Source: Oribacterium sp. oral taxon 102 (GTDB lineage: Bacteria; Bacillota; Clostridia; Lachnospirales; Lachnospiraceae). Taken from it: 64,000 nucleotides of DNA. Each line of letters begins with the position of its first letter. Within the stretch, counting starts at the first letter, position 1. Location: assembly GCF_013394775.1 (NCBI RefSeq), contig NZ_JABXYT010000001.1, positions 1,750,501 to 1,814,500 on the forward strand. The letters run 5' to 3'. Shown here one piece after another: positions 33,856 to 43,019 of this stretch. The position numbers and the translations under genes were made by a program. Under the pieces are notes generated by a model. It was not told where the DNA came from, searched no databases, and saw only the letters and a list, made by a program, of their open reading frames with translations.

Positions 33856-35217
33856 TCATTCGCGCCCTCCGTACATTCTCCCGCTTCTTCTAAGGCAGTA
33901 GAAGAAGGCGGGGATCAGGAAGGCATCCGCGAAGAGCCACGCCAGCGGGGAAGCGAAGCAGGCGGCCGTGAAGCCGAAGACCGGGATGAAGACGAAGCCG
34001 ACCAGCGCCCGCGCCGCCATCTCACAGACGCCGGCAAGCACGGCGAACGCTGAATAGCCCATGCCCTGAATCGAGAAGCGCCAGACATTGACGACAACCA
34101 GCAGGATATAGAACAGCGAATTGACAAGGAGGTAGAGGTGCGCATTCCGGATCACCTCCGTCTCCGCACTATTCACAAAGATCTTCGGCAGCTCTCCGCC
34201 GAAGAGTGCCAGCAGCACACAGATCAGCACCGCATAGACCGAGCCGAGGAAGGTCGCGTCCAGTACGCCCTCGCGAACCCGTCGGAAACGGAGCGCACCG
34301 ACATTCTGCCCCGCATAGGTTGCCATCGTTGCCCCCAGCGCATCGAAAACGCAGCAGCACAGATTCCCGATCCGGGAGCCTGCCGTGATCGCTGCCACTG
34401 CGGCGGAGCCGAGCCCGTTGACTGCAGTCTGGAGCACTACAGAGCCGATCGCCGTAATCGAATATTGCAGCCCCATCGGTACCCCCATCGAGAGCAGGAC
34501 ACGGCAGCGCCCACTGTCCAGCCGACATTCCCCCCGCCGGAACTTCAGAATCGGAAAACGCCGCTTCATATAGAGGAGGCAGAGTACGCCGGACAGCGCC
34601 TGCGAGAGCACTGTCGCATATGCAGGCCCGTCCACACCGAAGCCGAGCAGCCCGATCGAGACGAGATCCAGCACGATATTGAGCAGTGAGGCCAGTACCA
34701 GAAAGTACACCGGCGTCCGGCTGTCCCCGAGAGAACGGATGATCGATGCCGTCATATTATAAAGAAAGGTCACCGGAATTCCCAGAAAAATAATGAGGAT
34801 ATAACGGTAGGCATAGATAAAGATGTTCTCCGGCGTATTCATCACGCGGAGGATCGGCCCTGTCAGGATGCCGATCAGCACCGTCATCACAGCAGAGAGC
34901 AGGATTCCCAGAAAAAGGATATTGGCATTGTAGCGCCGAAGCCCTGCCTCATCCCGTGCACCGAAGCGCTGCGCGACCGGAATGGCAAAGCCGGAGCAGA
35001 GCCCGATCACGAAGCCGTTCACCATGAAATTGACCGCGCCGGTGGAACCAACCCCCGCCAGTGCATCAAGCCCCAGCATTCGTCCGACAATGATGGTATC
35101 CACCATGCTGTAAAACTGCTGGAACAGCGTACCCAGCAGCATCGGGATCGCGAAGCCGAGAATCAGCCTCCTCGGATCACCCGTCGTCATATCCTGAAGC
35201 CTCGCTTCGTTCCCCAT
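33856..35217 (-). CDS. MATE family multidrug/toxin efflux transporter
   Basis: The 453-residue protein has about twelve predicted helices and the duplicated MatE layout. The N-terminal half opens with LILGFAIPMLLGTLFQQFYSMVDTIIVGRMLG, and the second repeat contains MGLQYSITAIGSVVLQTAVN. MATE proteins export cationic compounds in exchange for Na+ or H+. The gene is alone between tkt and fbp and shows no link to sugar use. Substrate cannot be told. Confidence 0.93.
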   Translation of the reverse strand: MGNEARLQDMTTGDPRRLILGFAIPMLLGTLFQQFYSMVDTIIVGRMLGLDALAGVGSTGAVNFMVNGFVIGLCSGFAIPVAQRFGARDEAGLRRYNANILFLGILLSAVMTVLIGILTGPILRVMNTPENIFIYAYRYILIIFLGIPVTFLYNMTASIIRSLGDSRTPVYFLVLASLLNIVLDLVSIGLLGFGVDGPAYATVLSQALSGVLCLLYMKRRFPILKFRRGECRLDSGRCRVLLSMGVPMGLQYSITAIGSVVLQTAVNGLGSAAVAAITAGSRIGNLCCCVFDALGATMATYAGQNVGALRFRRVREGVLDATFLGSVYAVLICVLLALFGGELPKIFVNSAETEVIRNAHLYLLVNSLFYILLVVVNVWRFSIQGMGYSAFAVLAGVCEMAARALVGFVFIPVFGFTAACFASPLAWLFADAFLIPAFFYCLRRSGRMYGGRE

Positions 35218-35297
35218 CCTATCCCTCTTTCCTTCCGCATCGCCGGAACGGAGCCCCTGCCGCTATGGCTTTCCCATGCCGCAGCGGCGGCACAGAC

Positions 35298-37292
35298 TCA
35301 CTTCGGAAAGCGGCGTTCTCCGATCGCCGCCAGATCACTCCGGAAGACGGTCTCTCCCCTCTCGCGGATGTCGCCGTTCCGATATGCCTGCAAAAGCTCC
35401 TCCAGATCCGCGATCTGCTGCCGGAGCTCCCGTCCGTTGTCCGTCTCCCCCACACGCACACGATCCTTCATCTGCTCTACGATCTGGATCTCCGGCGTAT
35501 TTTCCTCTCCCTTCCGGAAGTCCTTGTGCTCCGCGAGTGCGAGATGCCGTGAATTGTAGATGAGCGTATAGCCGGCAATTCCTGTCTTAGAATGATATGC
35601 CTTGGAGATCCCGCCGTCAATGACGAAAAGCTTGCCGTTCGCCTTGATCGGACTCTCGCCCTTCGTCGTCTTTACCGGCACATGCCCGTTCACGATATGC
35701 CCGACCTCCGGATTCACCCCAAACTCCTCCAGAATCCGATTCACACAGTCCTCCTCCTTCGAGAAGCTGTAGTAGGGATTGTACTCCTCCGCATAGGTGC
35801 TCTCGTCCTCGAGGAAGCAGTGCTCGAAGGTCGTGATACGCGCCTTCCCGAAGAGCGGCGACTTCGGCCCGCACCAGAGATACCAGAAAAAGTCCGTCGC
35901 ATAAAGCTTGCCCTGCGGATCTGTCTCGCCGTCCATGAAATAGGCATCCACCGCCCGCTCATAGCAGTAGTCCATCAGTGCCCGTCCGGCTTTCTCCCCG
36001 CTCGCTGTCCGGAGCGCGAGGAAGCTGCCGTCCGGATTCAGCGGGATGCAGCCATGGAAAAGCAGATTATCATTCACCACCTTGTACATCGCGCCGTTCG
36101 TAAAAAGGAAGCGGATGTGCTTCTTCAAAAGGCGCGAATGCGTGAAGCTGTAGATCAGCGTATCCATCAGCTCCTGCTCCTTCTCCGTGAGCCGGTACGG
36201 ATCCTTGGGATCGATCGAGGGGAAGTTCGTGTCCCGCAGCGGATAGGTCTTCCCGTCGATCTCCACCGTTCCCTTCTCGAAGTCGATCCGGTGCAGCAGC
36301 ATCCGATGCTCCAGCTCATACTCCGGATGCCGCCGGATCAGCTTCCCTTCCTCCTTGAAGAGGATAATGCTGATCGCCTTGCACATCCGTGCCGCAAGCT
36401 CCGCGTGTACGGAATCCGAAACATTTTCATCCAGAATATGCGGGCGAAAATAGCGGCATTCGTCGCCCTTGTAGACCTCCTCCGCATACATCGAGAGCGG
36501 GCGCAGATTGATGCCGTAGCCATCCTCCAGCACATCGAAGGAATTGTAGGCAGTCGCGATCCGGAGCACGTTGGCAATGCACGCCGGATTGCCGCAGGCG
36601 GCGCCCATCCAGTCCGCGTCGTGATTGCCCCACTGAATATCCACATCGTGGAAGTTCCCGAGCTCCTCCATGATGATATCCGCGTGCGGCCCGCGGTCAA
36701 AGATGTCTCCGATGATATGGAGGTTGTCGATCGTCAAATTCTGGATCAATTCTGAGAGCGCGATAATGAAATCCTCGCCGATATCGGTGTCAATGATGGC
36801 ACGCATGATCTCATGATGATACATCTTCTTGTCCTCGTCCGAGGTATCCAGATGCAGCAGTTCGTCGATCGTATAGGCGAAATCCTTCGGCATCTTCTTC
36901 CGCACCTTGGAGCGGGTGTACTTCGAGCTCACCACCCGGCAGATCGAGATCAGCCGATTGATCGTGATCTTCTGCCACTCCGGTGTCTCGAGCGCCTTAT
37001 GCTCGGGATCTGCCATGATCTCCCGCGGATAGTAGATCAGGTTCGCGAGTGCGAGCTGCTCTCCCTCCGTAAGGAGATTGCCGAAGGTTTCGTCGATTTT
37101 CGCGCGCACGATGCCGGAGGAGCTCCGCATCAAATAGATAAACGCCTCGCTCTCCCCGTGCAGATCGGAAAAGAAATATTCGGTGCCCTTCGGCAGCCCG
37201 CAGATCGCCCGAAGGTTGATGATCTCCGTCCCCGCCGCCGTCGCGGTCGGGAACTGCCTCGCCAGCAGTTTCAGGTAGTCTAAGTCTCGCAT
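35298..37292 (-). CDS. fbp: Fructose-1,6-bisphosphatase, class III
   Basis: The 664-residue length and sequence match the large Firmicute class III enzyme (B. subtilis Fbp). Metallophosphatase motifs are clear: SDLHGE near residue 42, GDIFDRGPHAD, WGNHDADWMGAA and GHVPVKTTKGESPIKANGK. It hydrolyses fructose-1,6-bisphosphate to fructose-6-phosphate in gluconeogenesis, useful when growing on pentoses or uronates. The class III enzyme typically depends on Mn2+. It has its own TATAAT promoter 100 nt upstream. Start MRDLDYLKLLARQFP is the natural family start. Confidence 0.96.
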   Translation of the reverse strand: MRDLDYLKLLARQFPTATAAGTEIINLRAICGLPKGTEYFFSDLHGESEAFIYLMRSSSGIVRAKIDETFGNLLTEGEQLALANLIYYPREIMADPEHKALETPEWQKITINRLISICRVVSSKYTRSKVRKKMPKDFAYTIDELLHLDTSDEDKKMYHHEIMRAIIDTDIGEDFIIALSELIQNLTIDNLHIIGDIFDRGPHADIIMEELGNFHDVDIQWGNHDADWMGAACGNPACIANVLRIATAYNSFDVLEDGYGINLRPLSMYAEEVYKGDECRYFRPHILDENVSDSVHAELAARMCKAISIILFKEEGKLIRRHPEYELEHRMLLHRIDFEKGTVEIDGKTYPLRDTNFPSIDPKDPYRLTEKEQELMDTLIYSFTHSRLLKKHIRFLFTNGAMYKVVNDNLLFHGCIPLNPDGSFLALRTASGEKAGRALMDYCYERAVDAYFMDGETDPQGKLYATDFFWYLWCGPKSPLFGKARITTFEHCFLEDESTYAEEYNPYYSFSKEEDCVNRILEEFGVNPEVGHIVNGHVPVKTTKGESPIKANGKLFVIDGGISKAYHSKTGIAGYTLIYNSRHLALAEHKDFRKGEENTPEIQIVEQMKDRVRVGETDNGRELRQQIADLEELLQAYRNGDIRERGETVFRSDLAAIGERRFPK

Positions 37293-37399
37293 CCCTTTCC
37301 TCCTGTCGTAATCGCCGTGAACGTCCGAAGCGCTCCTCTGCCCTCCGCCTGCCTGCCAGACAGCCGTCCGGACACCCCCTGCCTCCCTGCGCTGTTACC

Positions 37400-37428
37400 A
37401 TTATAACGAGTCCCTTTCCGAATTTCCA
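37400..37428 (-). promoter_or_regulatory. fbp promoter with a long leader
   Basis: TGGAAA (37428-37423), 17 nt and TATAAT (37405-37400) precede fbp by about 107 nt. The leader holds a GTCCGGAC palindrome near 37367. The bases TATAATGGTAACA are identical to those at the ftsH2 promoter. Between 37429 and 37513 nothing else was recognised. Confidence 0.65.
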
Positions 37429-37513
37429 CATTCGTTATTATTATGACAGAGTGAGCATTCAAATAGGACAAAGTGAAGCGCGAATGGGCTGCGAATGCCT
37501 TCGCTTCGCCGCG

Positions 37514-37573
37514 CTGCTTTTCGGCGGAGAAAAGCAGGAGCGGCGGCAGATTCTGCTCTGCCGCTGCTCCTGC
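37514..37573 (-). terminator. Strong terminator of the ftsH gene with an overlapping second hairpin
   Basis: Arms at 37534-37550 and 37557-37573 pair over 17 positions with one G-U, and TTTTC follows on the minus strand. A second hairpin (37514-37522 with 37529-37537, CTGCTTTTC/GAAAAGCAG) shares four bases with the first, so the two cannot both form fully. Confidence 0.85.
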
Positions 37574-37599
37574 CTATTACTTATTTACTACTGCTCCCC

Positions 37600-37665
37600 G
37601 GGTTCACTTCGGGCTTACAGCTCTCAGCGAATCCGGCTCCTCCGAACAGCAAATTCATCCGTGCC
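37600..37665. repeat. 66-nt dispersed repeat, copy 1
   Basis: This segment, between the ftsH terminator and ftsH stop, aligns without gaps to 62181-62246 at about 48 of 66 positions. It begins GGGTTCAC, has GAATCCG in the middle and ends GTGCC in both copies. Confidence 0.65.
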
Positions 37666-37693
37666 GAATCCCTCCGCAGTTTCCCGATGGAAA

Positions 37694-39658
37694 TTACTCC
37701 GCTGCCGCAAGCACGCTGGGGTCGACCTCCTTCCGGTTCAGGATCTCCATGAACTCCTCGCCGGTGATGGTCTCCTTCTCGTAGAGGTACTTCGTAATCT
37801 CATGGAGCTTGTTGACATTGTCCGAAAGGATCTGATATGCCTTGTCATGCTGCTGCTTCACGAGCTTGACCGTCATATCGTCGATCTTCGTCTGCGTCTC
37901 CGGAGAACAGGTAAGGCTCGCATCGCCGCCAAGATACTGGTTCTGGATCTGTTCCATCGCCACCATGCCGATCTCATCCGCCATGCCGTAGCGGGTAATC
38001 ATTGCCCGCGCATATTTCGTCGCCTGCTCGATGTCGTTCGATGCACCGGTTGTGCAGGTATTGAAGATCAGCTCCTCCGCGCATCTGCCGCCGGTCAGCG
38101 TCGCGATCTTGTTTTCCAGCTCTTCCTTGGAATAGAGGTAATGGTTGCCCTCCTCCTCGACCTGCATGGTATAGCCCAGTGCGCCCGAGGTTCTCGGGAT
38201 GATCGTGATCTTGTGCACCGGCGCGGAATTCTTCTGCTTCGCCGCAACAAGCGCGTGCCCGACCTCATGGTAGGAGACGATCAGCTTCTCCTTGTCGGTC
38301 ATCACCTTATTCTTCTTCTGGTAGCCCGCGATCACGACCTCGATGCTCTCCTCGAGATCCGACTGGATAACCCGTTCCCTGCCGGCACGGACTGCCCGGA
38401 GCGCTGCCTCATTGATAATGTTGGCAAGCTCCGCACCGCTTGCGCCTGCCGCCGCCTTCGCGATCGCCTCGAGGTTCACATTCTCTGCCATCTGAATCTT
38501 CTTCGCGTGTACCTTCAGGATATCCACCCTGCCCTGGAAGTCCGGAAGCTCTACCGGAACCCGCCGGTCGAAACGCCCCGGGCGGAGTAGTGCGGGATCC
38601 AGCGCGTCCGGCTGGTTGGTCGCCGCGAGGATAATGATCGCCTTCGAGCTGTCGAAGCCGTCCATCTCCGTCAGCAGCTGGTTCAGCGTCTGCTCCCGCT
38701 CATCATTTCCGCCCAATCCCGCGCTGTTCCGCTTCTTGCCGATCGCATCGATCTCGTCGATGAAGATAATGCAGGGAGACTTCTCCTTCGCCTGCTTGAA
38801 GAGGTCACGCACCTTCGCGGCGCCCATGCCGACGAACATCTCCACGAACTCCGAGCCGGAGATCGAAAAGAACGGAACCCCTGCCTCGCCTGCGACCGCC
38901 TTCGCGAGCAGTGTCTTGCCGGTTCCCGGAGGCCCGACCAGCAGCGCTCCCTTCGGGATGCGCGCGCCGATCTTCGAATACTTATCCGGAGAGTTCAGGT
39001 AGTCCACCATTTCCGTCAGCAGCTCCTTCGCCTCATCCTCTCCCGCGACGTCCAGGAAGGTCACGGTCTGTCCGTCCTTCTTCTCGTACTCCCGCGCATT
39101 GGATTTTCCGAAGCCGCCCAGCCCGAAGCCGCCTCCCATCCCGCCCATGGAGGACATCATCCGCTTGCTCAGCCAGTTCCCGAGCGCCACGAAGATCAGG
39201 ATCGGGAAGATCCATGAGAGCAGAAAGCTCACCAGCGGATTGACCTCCACCGGGATTTCCTCATCCACATTCACGCCCTGCTTCGTCAGCTCACTGATGA
39301 CCTGCGCCTCCACATACTGGTTTCGGATACGGCCGGTGCTGTAGGTCACGGTCTGCCCGTCGCGGTTCACCTGAAAGACGATCTTGTCGTCGTCGAAGTT
39401 CGCTGCCGTCACTGCATGATTGTCCACCGCGTTCATAAACTCTGTGTAGGTCTTACTCTCAATCTTCCTCGCCCCGATGCCCGGGACAACGAAGGTATTC
39501 AGCAGCACGATCAGGATCAGCGCAATGAAATAAAAGTACAGCAGCGGACGCCGGTTCTGCGGTCCGCCCTGATTTCTGCTCCCATCCTGCCTGTTGAACT
39601 GCTTGAAGAAATCATTGAAATTATCGAAGCCGTTGCTGCTTCCGTTTTCATTCGCCAT
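37694..39658 (-). CDS. ftsH: ATP-dependent zinc metalloprotease FtsH, copy 1
   Basis: The 654-residue protease has TM1 (about 40-58), an extracytoplasmic domain, TM2 (about 142-160) and an AAA+ module with Walker A GPPGTGKT (243-250) and Walker [12 protein letters not shown]. The second region of homology ends RPGRFDRR. The zinc protease domain carries HEVGH (464-468). FtsH forms membrane hexamers that degrade misfolded membrane proteins and short-lived regulators. Most homologues read HEAGH; here and in copy 2 Val replaces Ala, which does not affect the ligands. N-terminus is Asn/Gly-rich. A second ftsH lies at 46.5 kb. Confidence 0.96.
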   Translation of the reverse strand: MANENGSSNGFDNFNDFFKQFNRQDGSRNQGGPQNRRPLLYFYFIALILIVLLNTFVVPGIGARKIESKTYTEFMNAVDNHAVTAANFDDDKIVFQVNRDGQTVTYSTGRIRNQYVEAQVISELTKQGVNVDEEIPVEVNPLVSFLLSWIFPILIFVALGNWLSKRMMSSMGGMGGGFGLGGFGKSNAREYEKKDGQTVTFLDVAGEDEAKELLTEMVDYLNSPDKYSKIGARIPKGALLVGPPGTGKTLLAKAVAGEAGVPFFSISGSEFVEMFVGMGAAKVRDLFKQAKEKSPCIIFIDEIDAIGKKRNSAGLGGNDEREQTLNQLLTEMDGFDSSKAIIILAATNQPDALDPALLRPGRFDRRVPVELPDFQGRVDILKVHAKKIQMAENVNLEAIAKAAAGASGAELANIINEAALRAVRAGRERVIQSDLEESIEVVIAGYQKKNKVMTDKEKLIVSYHEVGHALVAAKQKNSAPVHKITIIPRTSGALGYTMQVEEEGNHYLYSKEELENKIATLTGGRCAEELIFNTCTTGASNDIEQATKYARAMITRYGMADEIGMVAMEQIQNQYLGGDASLTCSPETQTKIDDMTVKLVKQQHDKAYQILSDNVNKLHEITKYLYEKETITGEEFMEILNRKEVDPSVLAAAE

Positions 39659-39803
39659 GGTTTTTCCTCTCTTTTCCCAATTCTCTATACCGAAAGCCGG
39701 AAGAAATTTCCTCTCCTGATTTTCTGTATCCTACTATATCGCAGATCTGTGTTTAAATTATGAACTTCGGGAAAAGATTTCTCGGGAAAGGTTTTTCAGC
39801 CTG

Positions 39804-40331
39804 TCAGTGATCGCTGCCCAGCAGCTGCCTGATGATATATCCGTAGATCGCCGCATTTTTCTCCGCCCATTTCGAGCACATCAGCTCCGCCGTGTCCAGA
39901 TCCGGCGCCGAGAGCTCCAGTCCGAAGAGAAGCTGGTTCTCCTCCCGCACCTCCGTATGAACGATATAGTTTCCGTCGTCTGCCTCATAGTAGTCCGTAT
40001 AGGTCGAGGATTCCGCACGGAGCCGGAGCTTATTTTCCTTCAGAAAGCGCTTCATATCCTCGATCGCACCCGGTGTGATGTCTGCCTGAAAGAACTCCAG
40101 CGTATCACCGCCCTCCTTCGTGATCTCGTAGCGTGTGACGTTTTTCGTGGAATGCGCGTTGATCAGCCGTGCCTCCACCAGCTCGGAGATACACTGCTGC
40201 AGAGTAAAATAGGTCGTATATTCATAGTCCAGAAAAAATCCGCTCAGCTGGTTGTTCGTGAGCGGATAATTTACGGAACGCAGAAGATAGAGGATCATCA
40301 GCTTGTAGAGCGTCAGCGGTTCTGTAATCAT
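39804..40331 (-). CDS. DUF4364 family protein, winged-helix-like
   Basis: The 175-residue protein matches the DUF4364 family of clostridia. It starts with a winged-helix-like segment (LYKLMILYLLRSVNYPLTNNQLSGFFLDYEYT), followed by an alpha/beta part. A DNA-binding regulatory role is plausible for the family but not proven. The chosen ATG lies 14 nt after the aminotransferase stop; longer in-frame readings would enter that gene. Operon with the aminotransferase is likely. Confidence 0.8.
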   Translation of the reverse strand: MITEPLTLYKLMILYLLRSVNYPLTNNQLSGFFLDYEYTTYFTLQQCISELVEARLINAHSTKNVTRYEITKEGGDTLEFFQADITPGAIEDMKRFLKENKLRLRAESSTYTDYYEADDGNYIVHTEVREENQLLFGLELSAPDLDTAELMCSKWAEKNAAIYGYIIRQLLGSDH

Positions 40332-40344
40332 AATCTGTCCATCC

Positions 40345-41667
40345 TCATGCCTGCGCCTCTGCCTTCTCCGGCGCTTCTCCGGTGCGCTCTGCGAGGAGCT
40401 TCTCTGCACTGACAAGCTTCACACAGAGCGTGAAAAGCTGCGCTGCGGTCTTCAGGTCATCGATCGGCGGATAGGTCGGCGCCACACGGATATTGCTGTC
40501 CTTCGGATCCTTGCCATACGGATAGGTCGCACCCGCGCCGGTCAGCTTCACACCTGCCTTCTTGCACTTGTCGACGACCGCCTTCGCACAACCCTCCATC
40601 GTCTCGAAGCTGATGAAGTAGCCGCCGTTCGGCTTCGTCCACCCGCCGATCCCCAGACCACCGAGATTCTTCGAGAAGATCTCCTCTACGATCTCAAACT
40701 TCGGGCGGATGATCTCCGCATGCTTCCGCATATGCTCCACCATACCGTGGATATCACCGAAGAAGCGGACATGGCGGAGCTGGTTCACCTTGTCGTAGCC
40801 GATGGTCTGGTGCTTCATCTGGTTCCGGATGTCGTCCAGATTGTTGGAGCTGGTCGCCAGTGCCGCGATGCCGGAGCCCGGGAAGGTGATCTTCGAGGTA
40901 GATGCGAACTTATAGACGAGATCCGGATTTCCGGCGCGCTTGCATTCCGCGAGGATCTCGATCAGATAATCCTGATTCTTGTCATAGAGATGATGAATGC
41001 CGTAGGCATTGTCCCAGTAGATGCGGAAGTCCTTCGCCGCCGGCCGGAGACGTGCGAAGCGGCGGACGGTCTCATCATTATAGCTGTAGCCCTGCGGATT
41101 GGAATACTTCGGCACGCACCAAATGCCCTTGATGCTCTCGTCCTCCCGCACCAGCCTCTCGACGATGTCCATGTCCGGCCCGGTCGGCGTCATCGGCACG
41201 TTGATCATTTCAATGCCGAAATACTCGGTAATGCCGAAGTGACGGTCATAGCCCGGCACCGGGCAGAGCCACTTCACCTTGTCCAGCCTGCACCACGGCG
41301 TATTCCCCATCACGCCGTGCGTCATGGAACGGGAAATAGAATCATACATGACGTTCAGAGAGGAATTGCCATAAATGATGATATTCGCCGGATTGTTCTC
41401 CATCATATCGGAGAGCAGCACCTTCGCCTCGTCGATACCGCCCAGTACGCCGTAGTTTCTGCAGTCGGTGCCGTCCTCACAGCACATATCCGCATCGCTG
41501 TTCAGGGAATCCATCAGGCCCATGGACAGATCCAGCTGCTCCTTACAGGGCTTGCCGCGGCTCATGTCCAGACTCATTTCCATCGACTGGTACCGGCTGT
41601 ATTCCTTTTTCAGCTCGTGAACCAGCGTCTGCAGCTCCTCCCTCGTCAGTTTCGAATATGCCTTCAT
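40345..41667 (-). CDS. PLP-dependent aminotransferase, class I fold (Aminotran_MocR-type)
   Basis: The 440-residue protein has the fold type I aminotransferase layout. The PLP lysine lies in FASTSKITFPGSGIAAL, the Asp/Tyr of the cofactor pocket in FRIYWDNAYGIHHL, and the substrate loop in WCVPKYSNPQGYSYNDETVRR. Such proteins are usually annotated as aspartate or alanine-glyoxylate-type aminotransferases and have a MocR-like aminotransferase domain without the GntR part. It follows GGAGAAGG. Co-directional with DUF4364. Exact amino donor is unknown. Confidence 0.88.
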   Translation of the reverse strand: MKAYSKLTREELQTLVHELKKEYSRYQSMEMSLDMSRGKPCKEQLDLSMGLMDSLNSDADMCCEDGTDCRNYGVLGGIDEAKVLLSDMMENNPANIIIYGNSSLNVMYDSISRSMTHGVMGNTPWCRLDKVKWLCPVPGYDRHFGITEYFGIEMINVPMTPTGPDMDIVERLVREDESIKGIWCVPKYSNPQGYSYNDETVRRFARLRPAAKDFRIYWDNAYGIHHLYDKNQDYLIEILAECKRAGNPDLVYKFASTSKITFPGSGIAALATSSNNLDDIRNQMKHQTIGYDKVNQLRHVRFFGDIHGMVEHMRKHAEIIRPKFEIVEEIFSKNLGGLGIGGWTKPNGGYFISFETMEGCAKAVVDKCKKAGVKLTGAGATYPYGKDPKDSNIRVAPTYPPIDDLKTAAQLFTLCVKLVSAEKLLAERTGEAPEKAEAQA

Positions 41668-41783
41668 TTTCCTTCTCCTCTCCTCATGCTCCCGCAGTTG
41701 TCCATGGTATGCAGGCATACCGCAGCTGCAAGATCTTTGACACTGGAATCATATACTGATTTCCGGTGCTTCGCAAGTGTAAA

Positions 41784-42440
41784 TCAACGGCTATCGCTTA
41801 TCTCTCCCATAGCCTGCGTTTCTGCTGCGGACTCGTCGCGGAAAGGATTCTCCCTCCATTCCGCGATTCGCGTCTCTAAGAATCTCTTCTCCCGCTCCGT
41901 ATCGGAATCGCTCGGATACTGCTCGGTAAACGCCTGCATCGCGTCATATGCCGCCTGCCATTGTGCGGTTTTCTCCAGATAGACGATCTCGTCGAAGGCG
42001 AGATCCCGATCCTCCTGCATTCCCGCGGCCGCCGCCTCATCCATCAGCCGCCGCGCGTCTGAAATCCGATTCTCATTGAGCGCTGTTCCGGCATCCCGCA
42101 CGAGGAGCTTCGCGGCGATCCGTTCCCTGAGCGTCTGATACTCCTCCCGTTCTCCGTCCGCCTTAGTGAGGATATCCAGCGTTTTGCCCGCCGCCTCATA
42201 GTCGCCCAGCATGTATTCCGCCTCTGTACGGTATTTCAGGATATCGAACTGTTCCTTCGAGATCCTGCCTTTGCCCGCCCTCATTGCCTGCTCGAAGCTC
42301 TCGACCGCCTCCTGATATTTCCCTCTTTCCAGCTGGTCTATCCCTTGAAGCCGAAGCTCTCCGCACCTTCCGCTGCCGCAGCCGCTGAGGAGCAAAAGAA
42401 CCGCCGCAAGGAGGGCTGCCGTCTTTCGTCCGTTCCGCAT
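41784..42440 (-). CDS. TPR-containing lipoprotein
   Basis: The 218-residue protein has a lipoprotein signal with LSGC (C21). Helical repeats of tetratricopeptide type follow, such as GIDQLERGKYQEAVESFEQA (31-50), TEAEYMLGDYEAAGKTL and a later KTAQWQAAYDAM. TPR lipoproteins scaffold protein complexes on the outer face of the membrane. Partners are unknown. Its start overlaps the dut stop (TAATG), which couples it to the dut-scp operon. Confidence 0.85.
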   Translation of the reverse strand: MRNGRKTAALLAAVLLLLSGCGSGRCGELRLQGIDQLERGKYQEAVESFEQAMRAGKGRISKEQFDILKYRTEAEYMLGDYEAAGKTLDILTKADGEREEYQTLRERIAAKLLVRDAGTALNENRISDARRLMDEAAAAGMQEDRDLAFDEIVYLEKTAQWQAAYDAMQAFTEQYPSDSDTEREKRFLETRIAEWRENPFRDESAAETQAMGEISDSR

Positions 42441-42877
42441 TACTGCACTCCCGTCGTACCGAAGCCGCCCCGGTCGGCATTTCCCAGACTCTCGACCTCG
42501 TCGAAGCGAATATGCGGCTGGTGCTCGAGGATGCGGAACTGCGCGATGCGGTCGTTCACATGAAGCTCTGTATCCCTCGTTGCATATACCGGCATACGGA
42601 GGACGTCGTTGTCCCCATTGTAGGACTCATCAACCACCCCCACGGAATTGGTTTGGAGCAGTCCGAAATTTTTGAAGGTAGAGCTGCGCGGCGCCAGCAG
42701 CATCTCATAACCCTCCGGGAGCTGTACGGAAACGCCCATGCTGATCAAGCGAAACTCTCCTTTTTTTATACGGAGATTCTCCGCTACCCGAAGGTCGATC
42801 CAGTCACTCTTCCCCGCGATGTATTCCAGCTTCTGAATTTCCTTCGAATGATATTTGATGCGTATTGTTTTTTCCAT
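42440..42877 (-). CDS. dut: dUTP diphosphatase (dUTPase)
   Basis: The 145-residue trimeric-type dUTPase has the five motifs in order: MGVSVQLPEGYEM, the PRSS substrate loop (LLAPRSSTFKNFGL), the uracil pocket GVVDESYNGDND, RIAQFRI and the C-terminal GNADRGGFGTTG arm. It removes dUTP and supplies dUMP. AGGAGG precedes the ATG at about 10 nt; an in-frame ATG at 42970 would add 31 basic residues not seen in the family. It sits 142 nt after scpB, a gap with no recognised feature. Confidence 0.95.
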   Translation of the reverse strand: MEKTIRIKYHSKEIQKLEYIAGKSDWIDLRVAENLRIKKGEFRLISMGVSVQLPEGYEMLLAPRSSTFKNFGLLQTNSVGVVDESYNGDNDVLRMPVYATRDTELHVNDRIAQFRILEHQPHIRFDEVESLGNADRGGFGTTGVQ

Positions 42878-43019
42878 GCGCCTCTTCCCTCCTTCTGTCC
42901 TTGCTTTTTCCAATGTGCGCTGCCGCGTTTCTCCGTCTTCCTGCAGGAACCGCTTCGGCTTCGCCGCCATGGGAGCGTCCGCTCTCTCCTCTCCCACTCC
43001 GAGCCTGTCCGGTCCCTGC

